From: Pseudomonas sp. MH9.2
GTDB lineage: Bacteria > Pseudomonadota > Gammaproteobacteria > Pseudomonadales > Pseudomonadaceae
Direction: 5' to 3'
Assembly (NCBI RefSeq): GCF_034353875.1
Contig: NZ_CP133784.1
Location: forward strand, 4,244,501-4,308,500
Length of the DNA: 64,000 bases
The notes below the pieces were generated by a model. It worked only from the letters and a program-made list of their open reading frames with translations, ran no database searches and was not told the origin of the DNA. Each line of letters starts with the position of its first letter. The stretch's first letter is position 1. This document shows positions 27,029 through 36,618 of this stretch, in pieces. The translations under genes were made by a program, and so were the position numbers.

Positions 27029-28306
27029 ATGGCCTTCCTTGCACTTGGTATTAACCATAAGACTGCTTCAGTAGACGTCCGCGAGCGCGTGGCATTTACG
27101 CCTGAGCAGTTGGTTGAGGCCTTGCAGCAGCTCTGCCGTCTAACCGACAGCCGCGAAGCTGCGATCCTCTCGACTTGTAACCGTAGCGAACTGTACATCG
27201 AACAGGATCACCTTGCGTCCGATGCCATACTGCGCTGGCTGGCCGATTATCATCATCTGAGCCTGGACGAGCTGCGCGCCAGTGCTTATGTGCATGAAGA
27301 TGAGGCGGCCGTTCGTCACATGATGCGGGTTGCCTCAGGGCTTGACTCGCTGGTGCTCGGCGAGCCACAGATTCTCGGCCAGATGAAGTCTGCGTACGCC
27401 GTTGCGCGGGAAGCGGGGACCATTGGCCCGCTGCTGGGCCGGTTGTTCCAGGCCACCTTCAACGCTGCCAAACAGGTACGCACCGATACCGCCATTGGTG
27501 AAAACCCGGTGTCGGTGGCGTTTGCCGCTGTCAGCCTGGCCAAGCAGATTTTCAGTGATTTGCAGCGCAGCCAGGCATTGTTGATTGGCGCGGGCGAAAC
27601 CATCACGCTGGTTGCCCGGCATCTGCATGATCTGGGCGTGAGGCGTATCGTGGTGGCCAACCGTACCCTGGAGCGGGCCAGTATCCTGGCCGCGGAGTTC
27701 GGTGCCCACGCGGTTTTACTGTCCGATATTCCGGCTGAGCTGGTCAAAAGCGACATTGTGATCAGTTCCACCGCCAGTCAGTTGCCGATCCTGGGCAAGG
27801 GCGCGGTGGAAAGCGCCTTGAAGCTGCGCAAGCACAAACCGATTTTCATGGTCGATATCGCGGTGCCTCGCGATATCGAACCGGAAGTCGGCGAGCTGGA
27901 CGACGTTTACCTCTACAGCGTCGACGACCTGCACGAAGTGGTCGCCGAGAACCTCAAGAGTCGCCAGGGCGCTGCGCAAGCGGCTGAAGAGCTGGTGAGT
28001 CTGGGCGCCGATGAGTTCATGTTGCGCCTGCGAGAGCTGGCGGCAGTGGATGTACTTAAGGCCTATCGTCAACAAAGCGAGCGTCTGCGTGACGATGAAT
28101 TGCTCAAAGCCCAACGCATGTTGGCCAACGGCAGCAGCGCCGAAGACGTGCTGGTGCAATTGGCGCGAGGGCTGACCAACAAATTGATGCATGCTCCAAG
28201 CGTGCAATTGAAAAAGCTGTCTGCCGAAGGTCGCCTCGATGCGTTGGCCATGGCCCAAGAACTTTTTGCCCTCGGTGAGGGCTCGACGGATAAACCCCCG
28301 CAATGA
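27029..28306 (+). CDS. hemA: Glutamyl-tRNA reductase
   Basis: The first committed enzyme of C5-pathway tetrapyrrole synthesis, reducing Glu-tRNA to glutamate-1-semialdehyde. It has 425 residues with the catalytic C50 in [11 protein letters not shown], then the conserved [17 protein letters not shown], the Rossmann motif LLIGAGETI (about 188-196), and a C-terminal helical dimerisation region. Its last base pair overlap with prfA (ATGA at 28303-28306) marks the hemA-prfA-prmC operon. No strong ribosome-binding site precedes the ATG. Confidence 0.97.
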   Translation: MAFLALGINHKTASVDVRERVAFTPEQLVEALQQLCRLTDSREAAILSTCNRSELYIEQDHLASDAILRWLADYHHLSLDELRASAYVHEDEAAVRHMMRVASGLDSLVLGEPQILGQMKSAYAVAREAGTIGPLLGRLFQATFNAAKQVRTDTAIGENPVSVAFAAVSLAKQIFSDLQRSQALLIGAGETITLVARHLHDLGVRRIVVANRTLERASILAAEFGAHAVLLSDIPAELVKSDIVISSTASQLPILGKGAVESALKLRKHKPIFMVDIAVPRDIEPEVGELDDVYLYSVDDLHEVVAENLKSRQGAAQAAEELVSLGADEFMLRLRELAAVDVLKAYRQQSERLRDDELLKAQRMLANGSSAEDVLVQLARGLTNKLMHAPSVQLKKLSAEGRLDALAMAQELFALGEGSTDKPPQ

Positions 28307-29385
28307 AAGCTTCACTGCTCAATAAGCTGGACATCCTTAACGATCGTTTTGAGGAACTGACCGCGCTGCTTGGTGATGCCGAAGTCATTTCCGAACAAAA
28401 CAGGTTTCGCGCCTATTCCCGGGAGTACGCCGAAGTAGAGCCTATTGTCGTGACCTACAACCAGTTGCTCAAAGTACTGGGCGATCTGGAAGGTGCACAG
28501 GCGCTGCTCAAGGACAGTGACCCGGACATGCGTGAATTGGCCGTCGAGGAAGTCCGTGAAGCCAAAGAGCAATTGGCCGATCTGGAAGGTCAGCTACAGC
28601 GCATGCTCCTGCCCAAAGACCCGAACGACGGGCGTAATGTGTTCCTCGAAATTCGTGCTGGCACCGGTGGCGACGAGGCGGCGATTTTTTCTGGTGACCT
28701 GTTTCGCATGTACTCACGCTACGCCGAACGTCGCGGCTGGCGCGTGGAAATTCTGTCGGAAAACGTAGGCGAGCACGGCGGCTACAAAGAAATCATCGCG
28801 CGCGTCGAAGGCGATCACGTTTACGGAAAATTAAAATTCGAGTCCGGCGCCCATCGTGTGCAGCGCGTCCCTGAAACCGAGTCCCAGGGGCGTATTCATA
28901 CGTCTGCCTGCACTGTTGCGGTATTGCCTGAGCCCGATGAGCAACAAGTCATCGAGATCAACTCGTCTGATTTGCGCGTGGACACGTACAAGTCCTCCGG
29001 CGCGGGTGGTCAGCACGTGAACAAGACCGACTCGGCCGTGCGCATCACTCACCTTCCGACCGGCATCGTTGTCGAGTGCCAGGAGGAACGTTCTCAACAC
29101 AAGAACCGGGCTCGGGCAATGTCCTGGCTGTCGGCGAAACTTAACGATCAGCAAACCAGCGCGGCGGCCAATGCCATCGCCAGCGAGCGTAAATTGCTGG
29201 TGGGGTCGGGTGACCGATCCGAACGAATTCGTACCTACAACTTTCCTCAGGGTCGTGTGACGGACCATCGGGTCAACTTGACGTTGTATTCCCTCGATGA
29301 CGTTATGGCCGGTGGAGTCGATGCAGTGATAGAACCGTTGCTGGCCGAGTACCAGGCTGATCAACTTGCGGCATTGGGTGAGTAA
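28303..29385 (+). CDS. prfA: Peptide chain release factor 1
   Basis: The 360-residue protein carries the GGQ tripeptide in [17 protein letters not shown] (near residue 235), which triggers peptidyl-tRNA hydrolysis. The stop-codon recognition region is near 185-195 ([14 protein letters not shown] follows the P(A/V)T-type site). It reads UAA and UAG. It overlaps hemA by 4 bases, and prmC, whose product methylates the GGQ glutamine, begins directly after its stop. Confidence 0.97.
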   Translation: MKASLLNKLDILNDRFEELTALLGDAEVISEQNRFRAYSREYAEVEPIVVTYNQLLKVLGDLEGAQALLKDSDPDMRELAVEEVREAKEQLADLEGQLQRMLLPKDPNDGRNVFLEIRAGTGGDEAAIFSGDLFRMYSRYAERRGWRVEILSENVGEHGGYKEIIARVEGDHVYGKLKFESGAHRVQRVPETESQGRIHTSACTVAVLPEPDEQQVIEINSSDLRVDTYKSSGAGGQHVNKTDSAVRITHLPTGIVVECQEERSQHKNRARAMSWLSAKLNDQQTSAAANAIASERKLLVGSGDRSERIRTYNFPQGRVTDHRVNLTLYSLDDVMAGGVDAVIEPLLAEYQADQLAALGE

Positions 29386-30228
29386 ATGACTATTATCGCC
29401 AGCGTGTTGAGAGCCGCCGAGCTTCCGGATTCGCCGACCGCGCGCCTGGACGTGGAGTTGTTGTTGGCTGCCGCTCTAGGCAAGCCCCGCAGCTACCTGC
29501 ACACCTGGCCCGAGCGGATTGTCAGCAGCGAAGCGGCGCAGGTGTTTGCGTCCTATCTGCAACGCCGTCGTGCGGGCGAGCCGGTGGCCTATATTCTGGG
29601 CCAGCAAGGGTTCTGGAAGCTGGACCTGGAAGTTGCACCACACACACTGATCCCGCGTCCCGACACCGAGTTGTTAGTCGAAGTGGCGCTCGAACTGCAC
29701 GCGATAACGCCTGCTCTGGCGCCTGTCACCGTGCTTGATCTGGGCACTGGCACCGGCGCCATTGCCCTGGCGCTGGCCAGTGAACGTCCAGCCTGGAGGG
29801 TAACGGCGGTAGATCGCATCCTTGAAGCCGTTGCATTGGCCGAGCGCAATCGTCAGCGCCTGCACCTGAACAATGTCACGGTGCTGAACAGCCATTGGTT
29901 CAGCGCACTTGAAGGTCAGCGTTTCGACATGATCATCAGCAATCCTCCTTATATTGCCAGCGCTGATCCGCATCTGGTGGCAGGAGACGTACGTTTTGAA
30001 CCGAGCAGTGCCCTGGTGGCGGGCGTCGACGGGCTGGACGACCTGCGCGTCATCATTACCCAAGCGCCTGACTACCTTGATGTTGGCGGTTGGCTGTTGC
30101 TTGAACACGGTTACGATCAAGCCGCTGCTGTGCGCGACCTGATGGCAGGCCACGGCTTTGAACGCGTGCACAGCCGCAAGGATTTGGGCGGCCACGAGCG
30201 TATTACTCTTGGGCGCCTCCCGTGCTGA
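29386..30228 (+). CDS. prmC: Release factor glutamine methyltransferase
   Basis: The 280-residue SAM methyltransferase has the motif VLDLGTGTGAIALAL for SAM binding and the NPPY tetrapeptide (SNPPYIAS, about 185-188) that holds the target glutamine. An N-terminal helical domain of about 80 residues positions the release factor. It methylates the GGQ of RF1 and RF2. It begins on the base after the prfA stop, and its end overlaps moeB by 7 bases. Confidence 0.96.
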   Translation: MTIIASVLRAAELPDSPTARLDVELLLAAALGKPRSYLHTWPERIVSSEAAQVFASYLQRRRAGEPVAYILGQQGFWKLDLEVAPHTLIPRPDTELLVEVALELHAITPALAPVTVLDLGTGTGAIALALASERPAWRVTAVDRILEAVALAERNRQRLHLNNVTVLNSHWFSALEGQRFDMIISNPPYIASADPHLVAGDVRFEPSSALVAGVDGLDDLRVIITQAPDYLDVGGWLLLEHGYDQAAAVRDLMAGHGFERVHSRKDLGGHERITLGRLPC

Positions 30229-30977
30229 CCGATCAGGAACTGTTGCGCTACAGTCGACAGATTTTGTTGCAGCACGTGGATATCGACGGCCAGTTGCGCC
30301 TCAAACACAGCCGGGCGTTGATCGTCGGCCTCGGCGGCCTGGGTTCTCCAGTGGCTCTGTATCTGGCCGCTGCCGGTGTCGGCGAGTTGCATCTGGCCGA
30401 CTTCGATACCGTGGACCTGACCAATCTGCAACGGCAGATCATTCATGACAGCCACAGCGTCGGGCAGAGCAAGGTGGATTCGGCCATTGAGCGCCTGACC
30501 GCGATCAACCCCGAGGTGAAACTGATCGCCCATCGCCGCGCGCTGGATGCCGACAGCCTGGCTGCTGCGGTAGCCGATGTTGACGTGGTACTCGATTGCT
30601 CTGACAACTTTGCCACCCGCGAAGCGGTAAATGCGGCGTGTGTCGCGGCGCGTAAACCGCTGGTCAGCGGTGCAGCGATTCGCCTGGAAGGGCAATTGTC
30701 GGTGTTCGACCCACGGCGCGATGACAGCCCGTGTTATCACTGCCTGTACGGGCATGGCAGCGAAGCTGAACTGACGTGCAGTGAAGCTGGCGTCCTCGGG
30801 CCTTTGGTGGGGCTGGTTGGCAGCCTGCAAGCACTCGAAGCGCTGAAGCTGTTGGCCGGGTTTGGCGAGCCGTTAGTGGGGCGTTTGCTATTGATCGATG
30901 CGTTGACCAGTCGCTTTCGCGAGTTGAGGGTCAAGCGCGATCCAGCCTGCAGTGTGTGCGGTCTTGCCCATGACTAA
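30222..30977 (+). CDS. moeB: MoeB/ThiF-type adenylyltransferase
   Basis: From the GTG at 30222 the protein is 251 residues with the E1-like fold: [16 protein letters not shown] at the start, the ATP-binding [19 protein letters not shown], and [14 protein letters not shown], then two Cys pairs for zinc (CYHC near 170 and CSVCG at the end). It adenylates the C-terminal Gly-Gly of MoaD (or ThiS) for sulfur transfer. MoeB fits the conserved prmC-moeB-murI order. It overlaps both neighbours, so all are co-translated. Confidence 0.92.
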   Translation: MLTDQELLRYSRQILLQHVDIDGQLRLKHSRALIVGLGGLGSPVALYLAAAGVGELHLADFDTVDLTNLQRQIIHDSHSVGQSKVDSAIERLTAINPEVKLIAHRRALDADSLAAAVADVDVVLDCSDNFATREAVNAACVAARKPLVSGAAIRLEGQLSVFDPRRDDSPCYHCLYGHGSEAELTCSEAGVLGPLVGLVGSLQALEALKLLAGFGEPLVGRLLLIDALTSRFRELRVKRDPACSVCGLAHD

Positions 30978-31770
30978 CACCCATGAAGCGCCGATTGGGG
31001 TCTTTGATTCCGGAGTTGGCGGTTTATCGGTGCTGGGTGAAATTCGCAGCCTGCTACCCAACGAGTCCCTGCTGTACGTGGCCGATTGCGGCAACGTTCC
31101 TTATGGCGAGAAAACCCCCGAGTTCATACGCCAACGCTGTGCGGTGATTGCCGATTTTTTCCAAAAGCAGGGCGCCAAAGCACTGGTGCTGGCTTGCAAC
31201 ACGGCCACGGTGGCAGGCGTTGCGGATTTACGCGAACGGTATCCTGACTGGCCTATCGTCGGCATGGAGCCCGCCGTCAAACCGGCAGCGGCGGCCACCC
31301 GCAGTGGCGTTGTGGGCGTGCTGGCAACCACGGGTACCTTGCAGAGCGCCAAGTTCGCGGCCTTGCTCGACCGGTTTGCACTCGATGTGCGGGTCATTAC
31401 CCAGCCGTGTCCCGGTCTGGTCGAGCTGATCGAAACCGGCGATCTGGTCAGCCCGACTATCAGCAACTTGTTGCGCAGCTATGTTGAGCCGTTACTGGCT
31501 GCTGGCTGCGACACTATTATTCTCGGCTGCACGCACTATCCTTTCCTGAAGCCACTGCTGCGCCAAATGGTCCCGGAGTCGATCAGCCTGATCGACACAG
31601 GCGGTGCAGTCGCTCGGCAACTTCAACGGTTATTGACCCAGCGTGAGTTGCTGGCGACGGGGCCGGCTCAAGAAACGCAGTTCTGGACCAGTGCGGATCC
31701 GGAAGATTTCAGAAAAATCCTACCGCTGCTATGGAAAACATCTGGCTATGTGCGATTCTTCCCCCCGTAA
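30970..31770 (+). CDS. murI: Glutamate racemase
   Basis: The 266-residue enzyme makes D-glutamate for peptidoglycan. The start region [16 protein letters not shown] is characteristic. The two catalytic cysteines are C76 in LACNTATV and C187 in [11 protein letters not shown] choose the ATG at 30970, which overlaps the end of moeB by 8 bases, because the product then begins just before the conserved FDSG motif; a start 18 bases upstream is possible. It ends the hemA operon. Confidence 0.96.
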   Translation: MTNTHEAPIGVFDSGVGGLSVLGEIRSLLPNESLLYVADCGNVPYGEKTPEFIRQRCAVIADFFQKQGAKALVLACNTATVAGVADLRERYPDWPIVGMEPAVKPAAAATRSGVVGVLATTGTLQSAKFAALLDRFALDVRVITQPCPGLVELIETGDLVSPTISNLLRSYVEPLLAAGCDTIILGCTHYPFLKPLLRQMVPESISLIDTGGAVARQLQRLLTQRELLATGPAQETQFWTSADPEDFRKILPLLWKTSGYVRFFPP

Positions 31771-31887
31771 AAAAAACGCGAAGAGCCCAGCTTTGAGCTG
31801 AGCTAACGTGTAACGGCGAATGTTCATAAAACGTCGCTGGATAAGTAAAGAGTTCCTACAACTGCATTCGAAAATAGGATGTTTCTG

Positions 31888-32406
31888 ATGAAGCGACTGT
31901 TTTGTTTGGCTGCGATTGCGGCCGCACTAATGGGGCAAAGTGTTAGCGCTGAAGCTGCGGGCGTCGAGTTATCGGTCGGTCAGACTGGCGAATCGACAAT
32001 GACCTATCGCTTGGGCTTACAGTTTGACTGGGATAAAAGCTGGTTACAGAGTGACGTGGGTCGCCTGACGGGTTATTGGGGTGGGGGTTACACCTACTGG
32101 GCCGGCCGCCATGGCGCCAGTAACAACAGCCTGTCGTTCTCGCCGGTATTGGTTTATGAGTTCTCGGGTCAAAACGTCAAGCCGTACGTGGAAGCAGGTA
32201 TTGGCGTCGCGGTTTTTTCCGGCACTCGGGTAGAAAATCAACAATTGGGCACGTCGTTTTTGTTCGAAGACCGGCTTGGGTTTGGTCTGCGCTTTGCCGG
32301 AGGGCATGAGGTCGGGGTCCGTGCGACGCACTATTCCAACGCCGGGCTCAATGACGTCAACTCGGGTGTAGAAAGTTACGCCCTGCACTACACGATGCCT
32401 TTCTAA
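31888..32406 (+). CDS. pagL: Lipid A 3-O-deacylase PagL
   Basis: This outer-membrane beta-barrel enzyme has 172 residues with a signal peptide (about 1-24, ending AEAA). The catalytic His-x-Ser motif is H148-S150 in ATHYSNAGL, with the acid E162 in GVESYALHY. Other family segments are MTYRLGL, LTGYWGGGYTYW and KPYVEAGIGVAVFSGTRV. It removes the 3-position acyl chain from lipid A. The ATG at 31888 follows an AGGA; a start 9 bases upstream is also open. The gene sits downstream of murI as in P. aeruginosa, but about 115 bases away with its own likely promoter. Confidence 0.94.
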   Translation: MKRLFCLAAIAAALMGQSVSAEAAGVELSVGQTGESTMTYRLGLQFDWDKSWLQSDVGRLTGYWGGGYTYWAGRHGASNNSLSFSPVLVYEFSGQNVKPYVEAGIGVAVFSGTRVENQQLGTSFLFEDRLGFGLRFAGGHEVGVRATHYSNAGLNDVNSGVESYALHYTMPF

Positions 32407-32421
32407 TAGCGTAATGCCGTT

Positions 32422-32736
32422 TCACAGATACGCCGTGGCGATCCCACGGCGTTCGTGCAGGCAATCCGCTTCGCCTGTTTCGAACTCGCGGCAAATCAGT
32501 GGGCGTTTTTCGTAGATGCTGCACATCATGGTGTTGCGATCCAGCGCCGCGCACCAGCCGTCATCCAGACGCAACATGACCTCGCCACCCCAATCGTCGG
32601 TATCGATGTAACGTTCAGGCACGCCGGTATCAGTGATCAGCATCACTTCCAGCTGGCAGCAACAGGCTGCACAGGTTGAACACGTGACGGCCGGTTCTGC
32701 GTCGATTTGGGTCAATGGAATGTTGATGGTTGTCAT
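32422..32736 (-). CDS. YkgJ-family cysteine-cluster protein
   Basis: From the ATG at 32736 the product is 104 residues. It has the N-terminal cysteine run CSTCAACCCQLE and later cysteines in WCAALD, MCSIYEKRPLICREFETGEADC. This is the YkgJ/UPF0153 pattern (CxxC...C...C), thought to bind zinc or an iron-sulfur cluster. Function is not established. It is convergent with pagL (15 bases apart) and lies 86 bases after the DUF2878 gene on the same strand, so it might be the tail of that operon. Confidence 0.85.
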   Translation of the reverse strand: MTTINIPLTQIDAEPAVTCSTCAACCCQLEVMLITDTGVPERYIDTDDWGGEVMLRLDDGWCAALDRNTMMCSIYEKRPLICREFETGEADCLHERRGIATAYL

Positions 32737-32822
32737 AGGCGCGCAGTGTATGCCAGTGCGCAGCCCTCGTGTGAGTCCCCTGACAGAACACCGCCTTCGG
32801 CACGTCTGGGAGGGACACGAAT

Positions 32823-33332
32823 TTATTCGTAAAGGCGGTATGTCGGGTGCAGAAAATATGCCAGACCTTGCAGCAACGGAAACAAAACGGCCCAGATCAG
32901 CCCCAGCAACAATAGGCTTGGCCATACTCCCAATGGCAAATGGACCCCCGCCATCTGCGAACCTGCGTAATACGACAGCGGTCCGCCGATGGCGCCGAGC
33001 AGGCTGGCGCGCCACCAGGGCTTGGCGGTCCAGGCCAGGCAGTGATTGAGCGTGGTCGCCAATACGGCCCATAACAGGATCAACCACAGCGGGATCAACG
33101 GCCCGCCACTGTCAAAATCGAATACACCTAGCGTCTGCAAGGCACTGTCGAGCAAGGTGCCGACCAGCGTCACGCTGATCAGCAGTTTGCCCTCCGCCTG
33201 CCATGAACTTATCCACAGCAGATGCACGCACAGCACGCCCGCCGCGATCAGTAACCACGGGCTGTTACCGCCCAGTACGCAGACGAACCAACCGATCTGA
33301 AACAGCAGCGCGTTGGCCAGCTGTCTACGCAT
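32823..33332 (-). CDS. DUF2878 integral membrane protein
   Basis: The 169-residue protein has about five membrane helices and matches DUF2878. Characteristic stretches are LLFQIGWFVCVLGG near the start, TLVGTLLDSALQTLGVFDF and GAIGGPLSYYAGSQMAGV. The ATG at 33332 lies 8 bases inside the end of the methyltransferase gene, indicating translational coupling. The family recurs with Cfa-like, DUF1365, FAD oxidoreductase and SDR genes in light- or singlet-oxygen-controlled clusters. A role in handling or moving a modified lipid is an inference. Confidence 0.85.
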   Translation of the reverse strand: MRRQLANALLFQIGWFVCVLGGNSPWLLIAAGVLCVHLLWISSWQAEGKLLISVTLVGTLLDSALQTLGVFDFDSGGPLIPLWLILLWAVLATTLNHCLAWTAKPWWRASLLGAIGGPLSYYAGSQMAGVHLPLGVWPSLLLLGLIWAVLFPLLQGLAYFLHPTYRLYE

Positions 33333-34587
33333 CGAAACGCCCGAGTAACGGTTGCGGCAGCGCGTCGGGTTTGGCCAGCAGTAATTGCGCGGTGCCGATG
33401 GTCCGTTCAAGGAAGCCACCTTCGCAGTAGCACAAGTAAAACTCCCACAACCGCAGGAAGTAATCGTCATAGCCCAGTTCAGTCAAGTAGCCGTGGGCGT
33501 GACGAAAATTGTCGTGCCACAGGCGCAGGGTTCTCGCGTAGTGCAGGCCGAAATCCTCCATGTGCAGGATGTTCATGTCGGTGTCACGGCCGACGATCTC
33601 CAGCATCCGCTGCACCGACGGTAAAGCGCCGCCGGGGAAAATGTAGCGCTGGATAAAATCGACGCTATTTTTGGCTTGCTCGTAACGCTGCTCGCGGATG
33701 GTGATCGCTTGCAGCAGCATCAGCCCGTTTTTGTTCAGCAGCTGTGCGCACTGTTTGAAATAGGTTGGCAAAAACCGGTGGCCTACCGCTTCGATCATTT
33801 CGATGGACACCAGTTTGTCGTATTGGCCGGTCAGGTCGCGATAGTCCTTCAGTAACAGTGTCACCTGGTCTTTTAAACCCATCTTGGCGATGCGCTTCTC
33901 GGTGTAAGCGAATTGCTCTTTTGACAGGGTAGTGGTGGTGACTTTACAGCCGTAATATTGCGCCGCATAAATAGCCATGCTGCCCCAGCCCGTGCCGATT
34001 TCCAGTAAATGATCGGTGGGTTTGAGGTCAAGTTTCTGGCAGATACGCTCCAGTTTGTTCAGCTGTGCCTGTTCCAGAGTGTCATCTGGACTGAGGAACT
34101 GTGCCGCGGAATACATCATGGTCGGGTCGAGAAACTGTTCGAACAGTTCGTTGCCGAGGTCATAGTGGGCCTCGATGTTTTTCTGCGAGCCCTTGCGCGT
34201 ATTGCGATTGAGCCAATGCAAGGCCTGAATGAAAGGTCTTCCCAGTTTGGCCAGCCCCCCCTCCATGGCGTCGAGCACTTCCAGGTTGCTGACGAAAACC
34301 CTGATCACCATTGTCAGGTCGGGAGTGCTCCAGTAACCATGGATAAACGCTTCGCCCGCGCCGATCGAGCCGTTGCTGGCGATCATGCCCCAGACGGCGG
34401 GGTCGAGAATATGGACCTGCGCTTGCTGTACGGAACCGGCCGCGCCGAATACCTGACGCTCGTCGCCCTCTATGACCACCAGTTGCCCGCGCTGCAAGCG
34501 GGCAAGCTGGCGCAATACGCCGCGCCGCAGAATATTCGCTGTGAGGCTGTTGGTGCTCAAGCTGGCCGATACGCTACTGCTTTTCAT
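33325..34587 (-). CDS. Cfa/UfaM-like phospholipid fatty-acyl methyltransferase
   Basis: A protein of 420 residues from the ATG at 34587 (AAGGAA upstream), belonging to the cyclopropane-fatty-acid synthase superfamily. Seen are HYDLGNELFEQFLDPTMMYSAA, the SAM-binding LLEIGTGWGSMAIYAAQYYG, and SIEMIEAVGHRFLPTYF, then FIQRYIFPGGALPS. Classical Cfa has GCGWG; GTGWG here and the gene company point to the UfaM-type methylase of furan or branched fatty-acid synthesis rather than housekeeping Cfa. It overlaps DUF1365 by 14 bases upstream and DUF2878 by 8 bases downstream. Whether the product is a cyclopropane or a methyl-branched/furan acyl chain cannot be read from sequence. Confidence 0.9.
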   Translation of the reverse strand: MKSSSVSASLSTNSLTANILRRGVLRQLARLQRGQLVVIEGDERQVFGAAGSVQQAQVHILDPAVWGMIASNGSIGAGEAFIHGYWSTPDLTMVIRVFVSNLEVLDAMEGGLAKLGRPFIQALHWLNRNTRKGSQKNIEAHYDLGNELFEQFLDPTMMYSAAQFLSPDDTLEQAQLNKLERICQKLDLKPTDHLLEIGTGWGSMAIYAAQYYGCKVTTTTLSKEQFAYTEKRIAKMGLKDQVTLLLKDYRDLTGQYDKLVSIEMIEAVGHRFLPTYFKQCAQLLNKNGLMLLQAITIREQRYEQAKNSVDFIQRYIFPGGALPSVQRMLEIVGRDTDMNILHMEDFGLHYARTLRLWHDNFRHAHGYLTELGYDDYFLRLWEFYLCYCEGGFLERTIGTAQLLLAKPDALPQPLLGRFDA

Positions 34588-35374
34588 GGCGAGGTTCCTT
34601 GGGTTGCACGGCGGCAATGCGGTAGGCGCCGTCGGCGGCCCGATGAGAGAAAATCGGCATCCGTTTGATCAACAGGCGCAACGCTTGCCAGTAGATAGCC
34701 AGGCAGGTTTTGGCGGTCATCCACGGAAACTCGAGCAAATGACGATGCAGGCTGGCGCGGCTCAGGGCCTGGCGTTGCAGGTTGAGCGTGGCGTCGAACA
34801 CCTTGAGTTCGCCCTGCCAGTCGGCCATGTGAATGCCGAGCTTTTCGGCCGGAGGGCTGAAGCTCATGCGGTACTCCAGGTCGGGTGGTAGAAACGGCGA
34901 AACGTGGAAGGCCTTGGCCACCGCGAAATGCTGATGGCCTGCTCCGTTGGCCGGCAGGATGTAGTGATAGCGCTCGCGCCACGGCGTATTACTGACTTCG
35001 CAGAGGATCGCGGCCAGTCGGCCGTCGCTCTCATGGCAATAGAAGAAGCTCACCGGGTTGAAGGCCAGGCCCCAACTACGGGCTTGGGTCAGCAGGCAAA
35101 CCGAACCTTGGGGGGTGTGGCCCAGAGCGGCGCCGACCAGCTCACGCACCGCATCGATCAGGGGCACGCCGCGCCCGGTGTACGTGTGCAGGTAGTCGCT
35201 TTGGCGAAACGAAAACGGCGCAAAACGGCTGCTGCCGGCCAGAGGTGACAGGCCAAGCACTGCGTCCTGTTCGTCCAGGTCCAGATACAGCAGGCCGATC
35301 CGATAGCGGAAGTCATGAGGCTTGGGCGAAAACCGCCGATGGGCGACCCAGCCGCTGTACAGGGCGCTGTTCAC
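34574..35374 (-). CDS. DUF1365 family protein
   Basis: The 266-residue protein matches DUF1365: it starts ALYSGWVAHRRFSPKPHDFRYRI, then GRGVPLIDAVRELV, LTQARSWGLAFNPVSFFYCHE, and FHVSPFLPPDLEYRM. The family is nearly always encoded between an FAD-dependent amine-oxidase-like gene and a Cfa-like methyltransferase, as here (4-base overlap upstream, 14-base overlap downstream). No catalytic mechanism is known. Its place argues that it acts on the same acyl substrate. Confidence 0.9.
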   Translation of the reverse strand: MNSALYSGWVAHRRFSPKPHDFRYRIGLLYLDLDEQDAVLGLSPLAGSSRFAPFSFRQSDYLHTYTGRGVPLIDAVRELVGAALGHTPQGSVCLLTQARSWGLAFNPVSFFYCHESDGRLAAILCEVSNTPWRERYHYILPANGAGHQHFAVAKAFHVSPFLPPDLEYRMSFSPPAEKLGIHMADWQGELKVFDATLNLQRQALSRASLHRHLLEFPWMTAKTCLAIYWQALRLLIKRMPIFSHRAADGAYRIAAVQPKEPRHEKQ

Positions 35375-36618
35375 AGCGATTCACCGAAAGCCTGGGCTAC
35401 TCGCAGGCCACTGACCACGCCATCCTCATGAAAGCCGTTGGCCCAGTAAGCGCCGCAATAGTAGGTATGTTTGTCACCATGCAGTTCTTCCCAGCGCGCT
35501 TGCGCCGCAACGGCAGTCAGGCTGTATTGCGGATGCGCGTAGCGGTAGCGAGCGAGGATCTTGCTCGGGTCGATGGCGGCCGTCTGGTTCAGGCTCACGC
35601 AAAACCGGGTGTCGCTGTCGATCCCTTGCAGGATGTTCATGTCGTATGTCACTGCCGCGAGGTGCTGGCCAGCACCGCCCAGGCGGTAGTTCCAACTGGC
35701 CCAGGCCAAGGGACGCTTGGGCAACAGCTGGATATCGGTGTGCAGCACCACATCATTATCGGCGTAGGGCAGGGCGCCAAGGATGTCTTGTTCGGCCTGT
35801 GTCGGTTGCGCCAACAGGTGCAAGGCTTGATCGCTGTGACAGGCAAATACCACCTTGTCAAAACGCTCGCTGCCCGCAGCGCTGTGAACCCGCACGCCGA
35901 TGTCGTCGCGCTCGACTCGGATCACAGGGCAGTTGAGGCGAATCTTTTCGCGAAACGAGGCTGTCATGGGTTCGATGTAACGGCTTGATCCCCCTTCGAC
36001 CACACACCACTGCGGCCGATGATTGACCGAGAGCAGGCCGTGATTCTTGAAGAACCGCACAAAAAATTGCAGAGGAAACGAAAGCATGTCGGCCAATGAC
36101 ATCGACCAGATCGCGGCCCCCATAGGCACGATGTAATGCTCAGTGAACCGTTGTCCGTAACCCCCGGTTTTCAAGTAGGCGCCGAGGGTTGTGTCGGCTG
36201 CAATACGTTGGCTGTGCAGATCGCTCAGCGCTTCGCGGTTGAAGCGCAGGATGTCGCGCAACATCCCCCAGAACGAGGGCGAACAGAGGTTGCTGCGCTG
36301 AGCAAACAAGCTGTTGAGGGTATTACCGTTGTACTCAATGCCCGAAATAGGGTCGCACACCGAAAAGCTCATCTCCGTGGCCTTGAAGGTCACGCCCAGC
36401 GTGGACAGCAAGCGAATGAAGTTCGGGTAGGTCCAGTCGTTGAACACGATGAAGCCGGTATCAATGGCGTGCTGTTGGCCGTTGACGGTCACGTCCACGG
36501 TATGGGTATGACCGCCAATCCAGTCAGCGGCTTCAAACACGCTGATCTCGTGGTTGCGATTGAGCAAATACGCGGTAGTCAGCCCCGCGATGCCACTGCC
36601 AATGATCGCGACTTTCAT
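35371..36618 (-). CDS. FAD-dependent oxidoreductase (amine-oxidase/desaturase-like)
   Basis: The ATG at 36618 gives 415 residues that open with the dinucleotide-binding motif VAIIGSGIAGLTTAYLL and the FEAADWIGGHTHTV follow-up. Other segments typical of the NAD(P)-binding protein next to DUF1365 are DTGFIVFNDWTYPNF and GGSSRYIEPM. The family includes phytoene-desaturase-like flavoenzymes. In Rhodobacter a cluster of this kind makes furan fatty acids, where desaturation of an acyl chain precedes or follows methylation. That role is an inference here. It overlaps both neighbours by 4 bases. Confidence 0.88.
   Translation of the reverse strand: MKVAIIGSGIAGLTTAYLLNRNHEISVFEAADWIGGHTHTVDVTVNGQQHAIDTGFIVFNDWTYPNFIRLLSTLGVTFKATEMSFSVCDPISGIEYNGNTLNSLFAQRSNLCSPSFWGMLRDILRFNREALSDLHSQRIAADTTLGAYLKTGGYGQRFTEHYIVPMGAAIWSMSLADMLSFPLQFFVRFFKNHGLLSVNHRPQWCVVEGGSSRYIEPMTASFREKIRLNCPVIRVERDDIGVRVHSAAGSERFDKVVFACHSDQALHLLAQPTQAEQDILGALPYADNDVVLHTDIQLLPKRPLAWASWNYRLGGAGQHLAAVTYDMNILQGIDSDTRFCVSLNQTAAIDPSKILARYRYAHPQYSLTAVAAQARWEELHGDKHTYYCGAYWANGFHEDGVVSGLRVAQAFGESL

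Noticed and set aside
31780..31815. Hairpin after murI as a terminator
   Set aside because: The stem is only about five bases with a mismatch and has no T-run on the plus strand.
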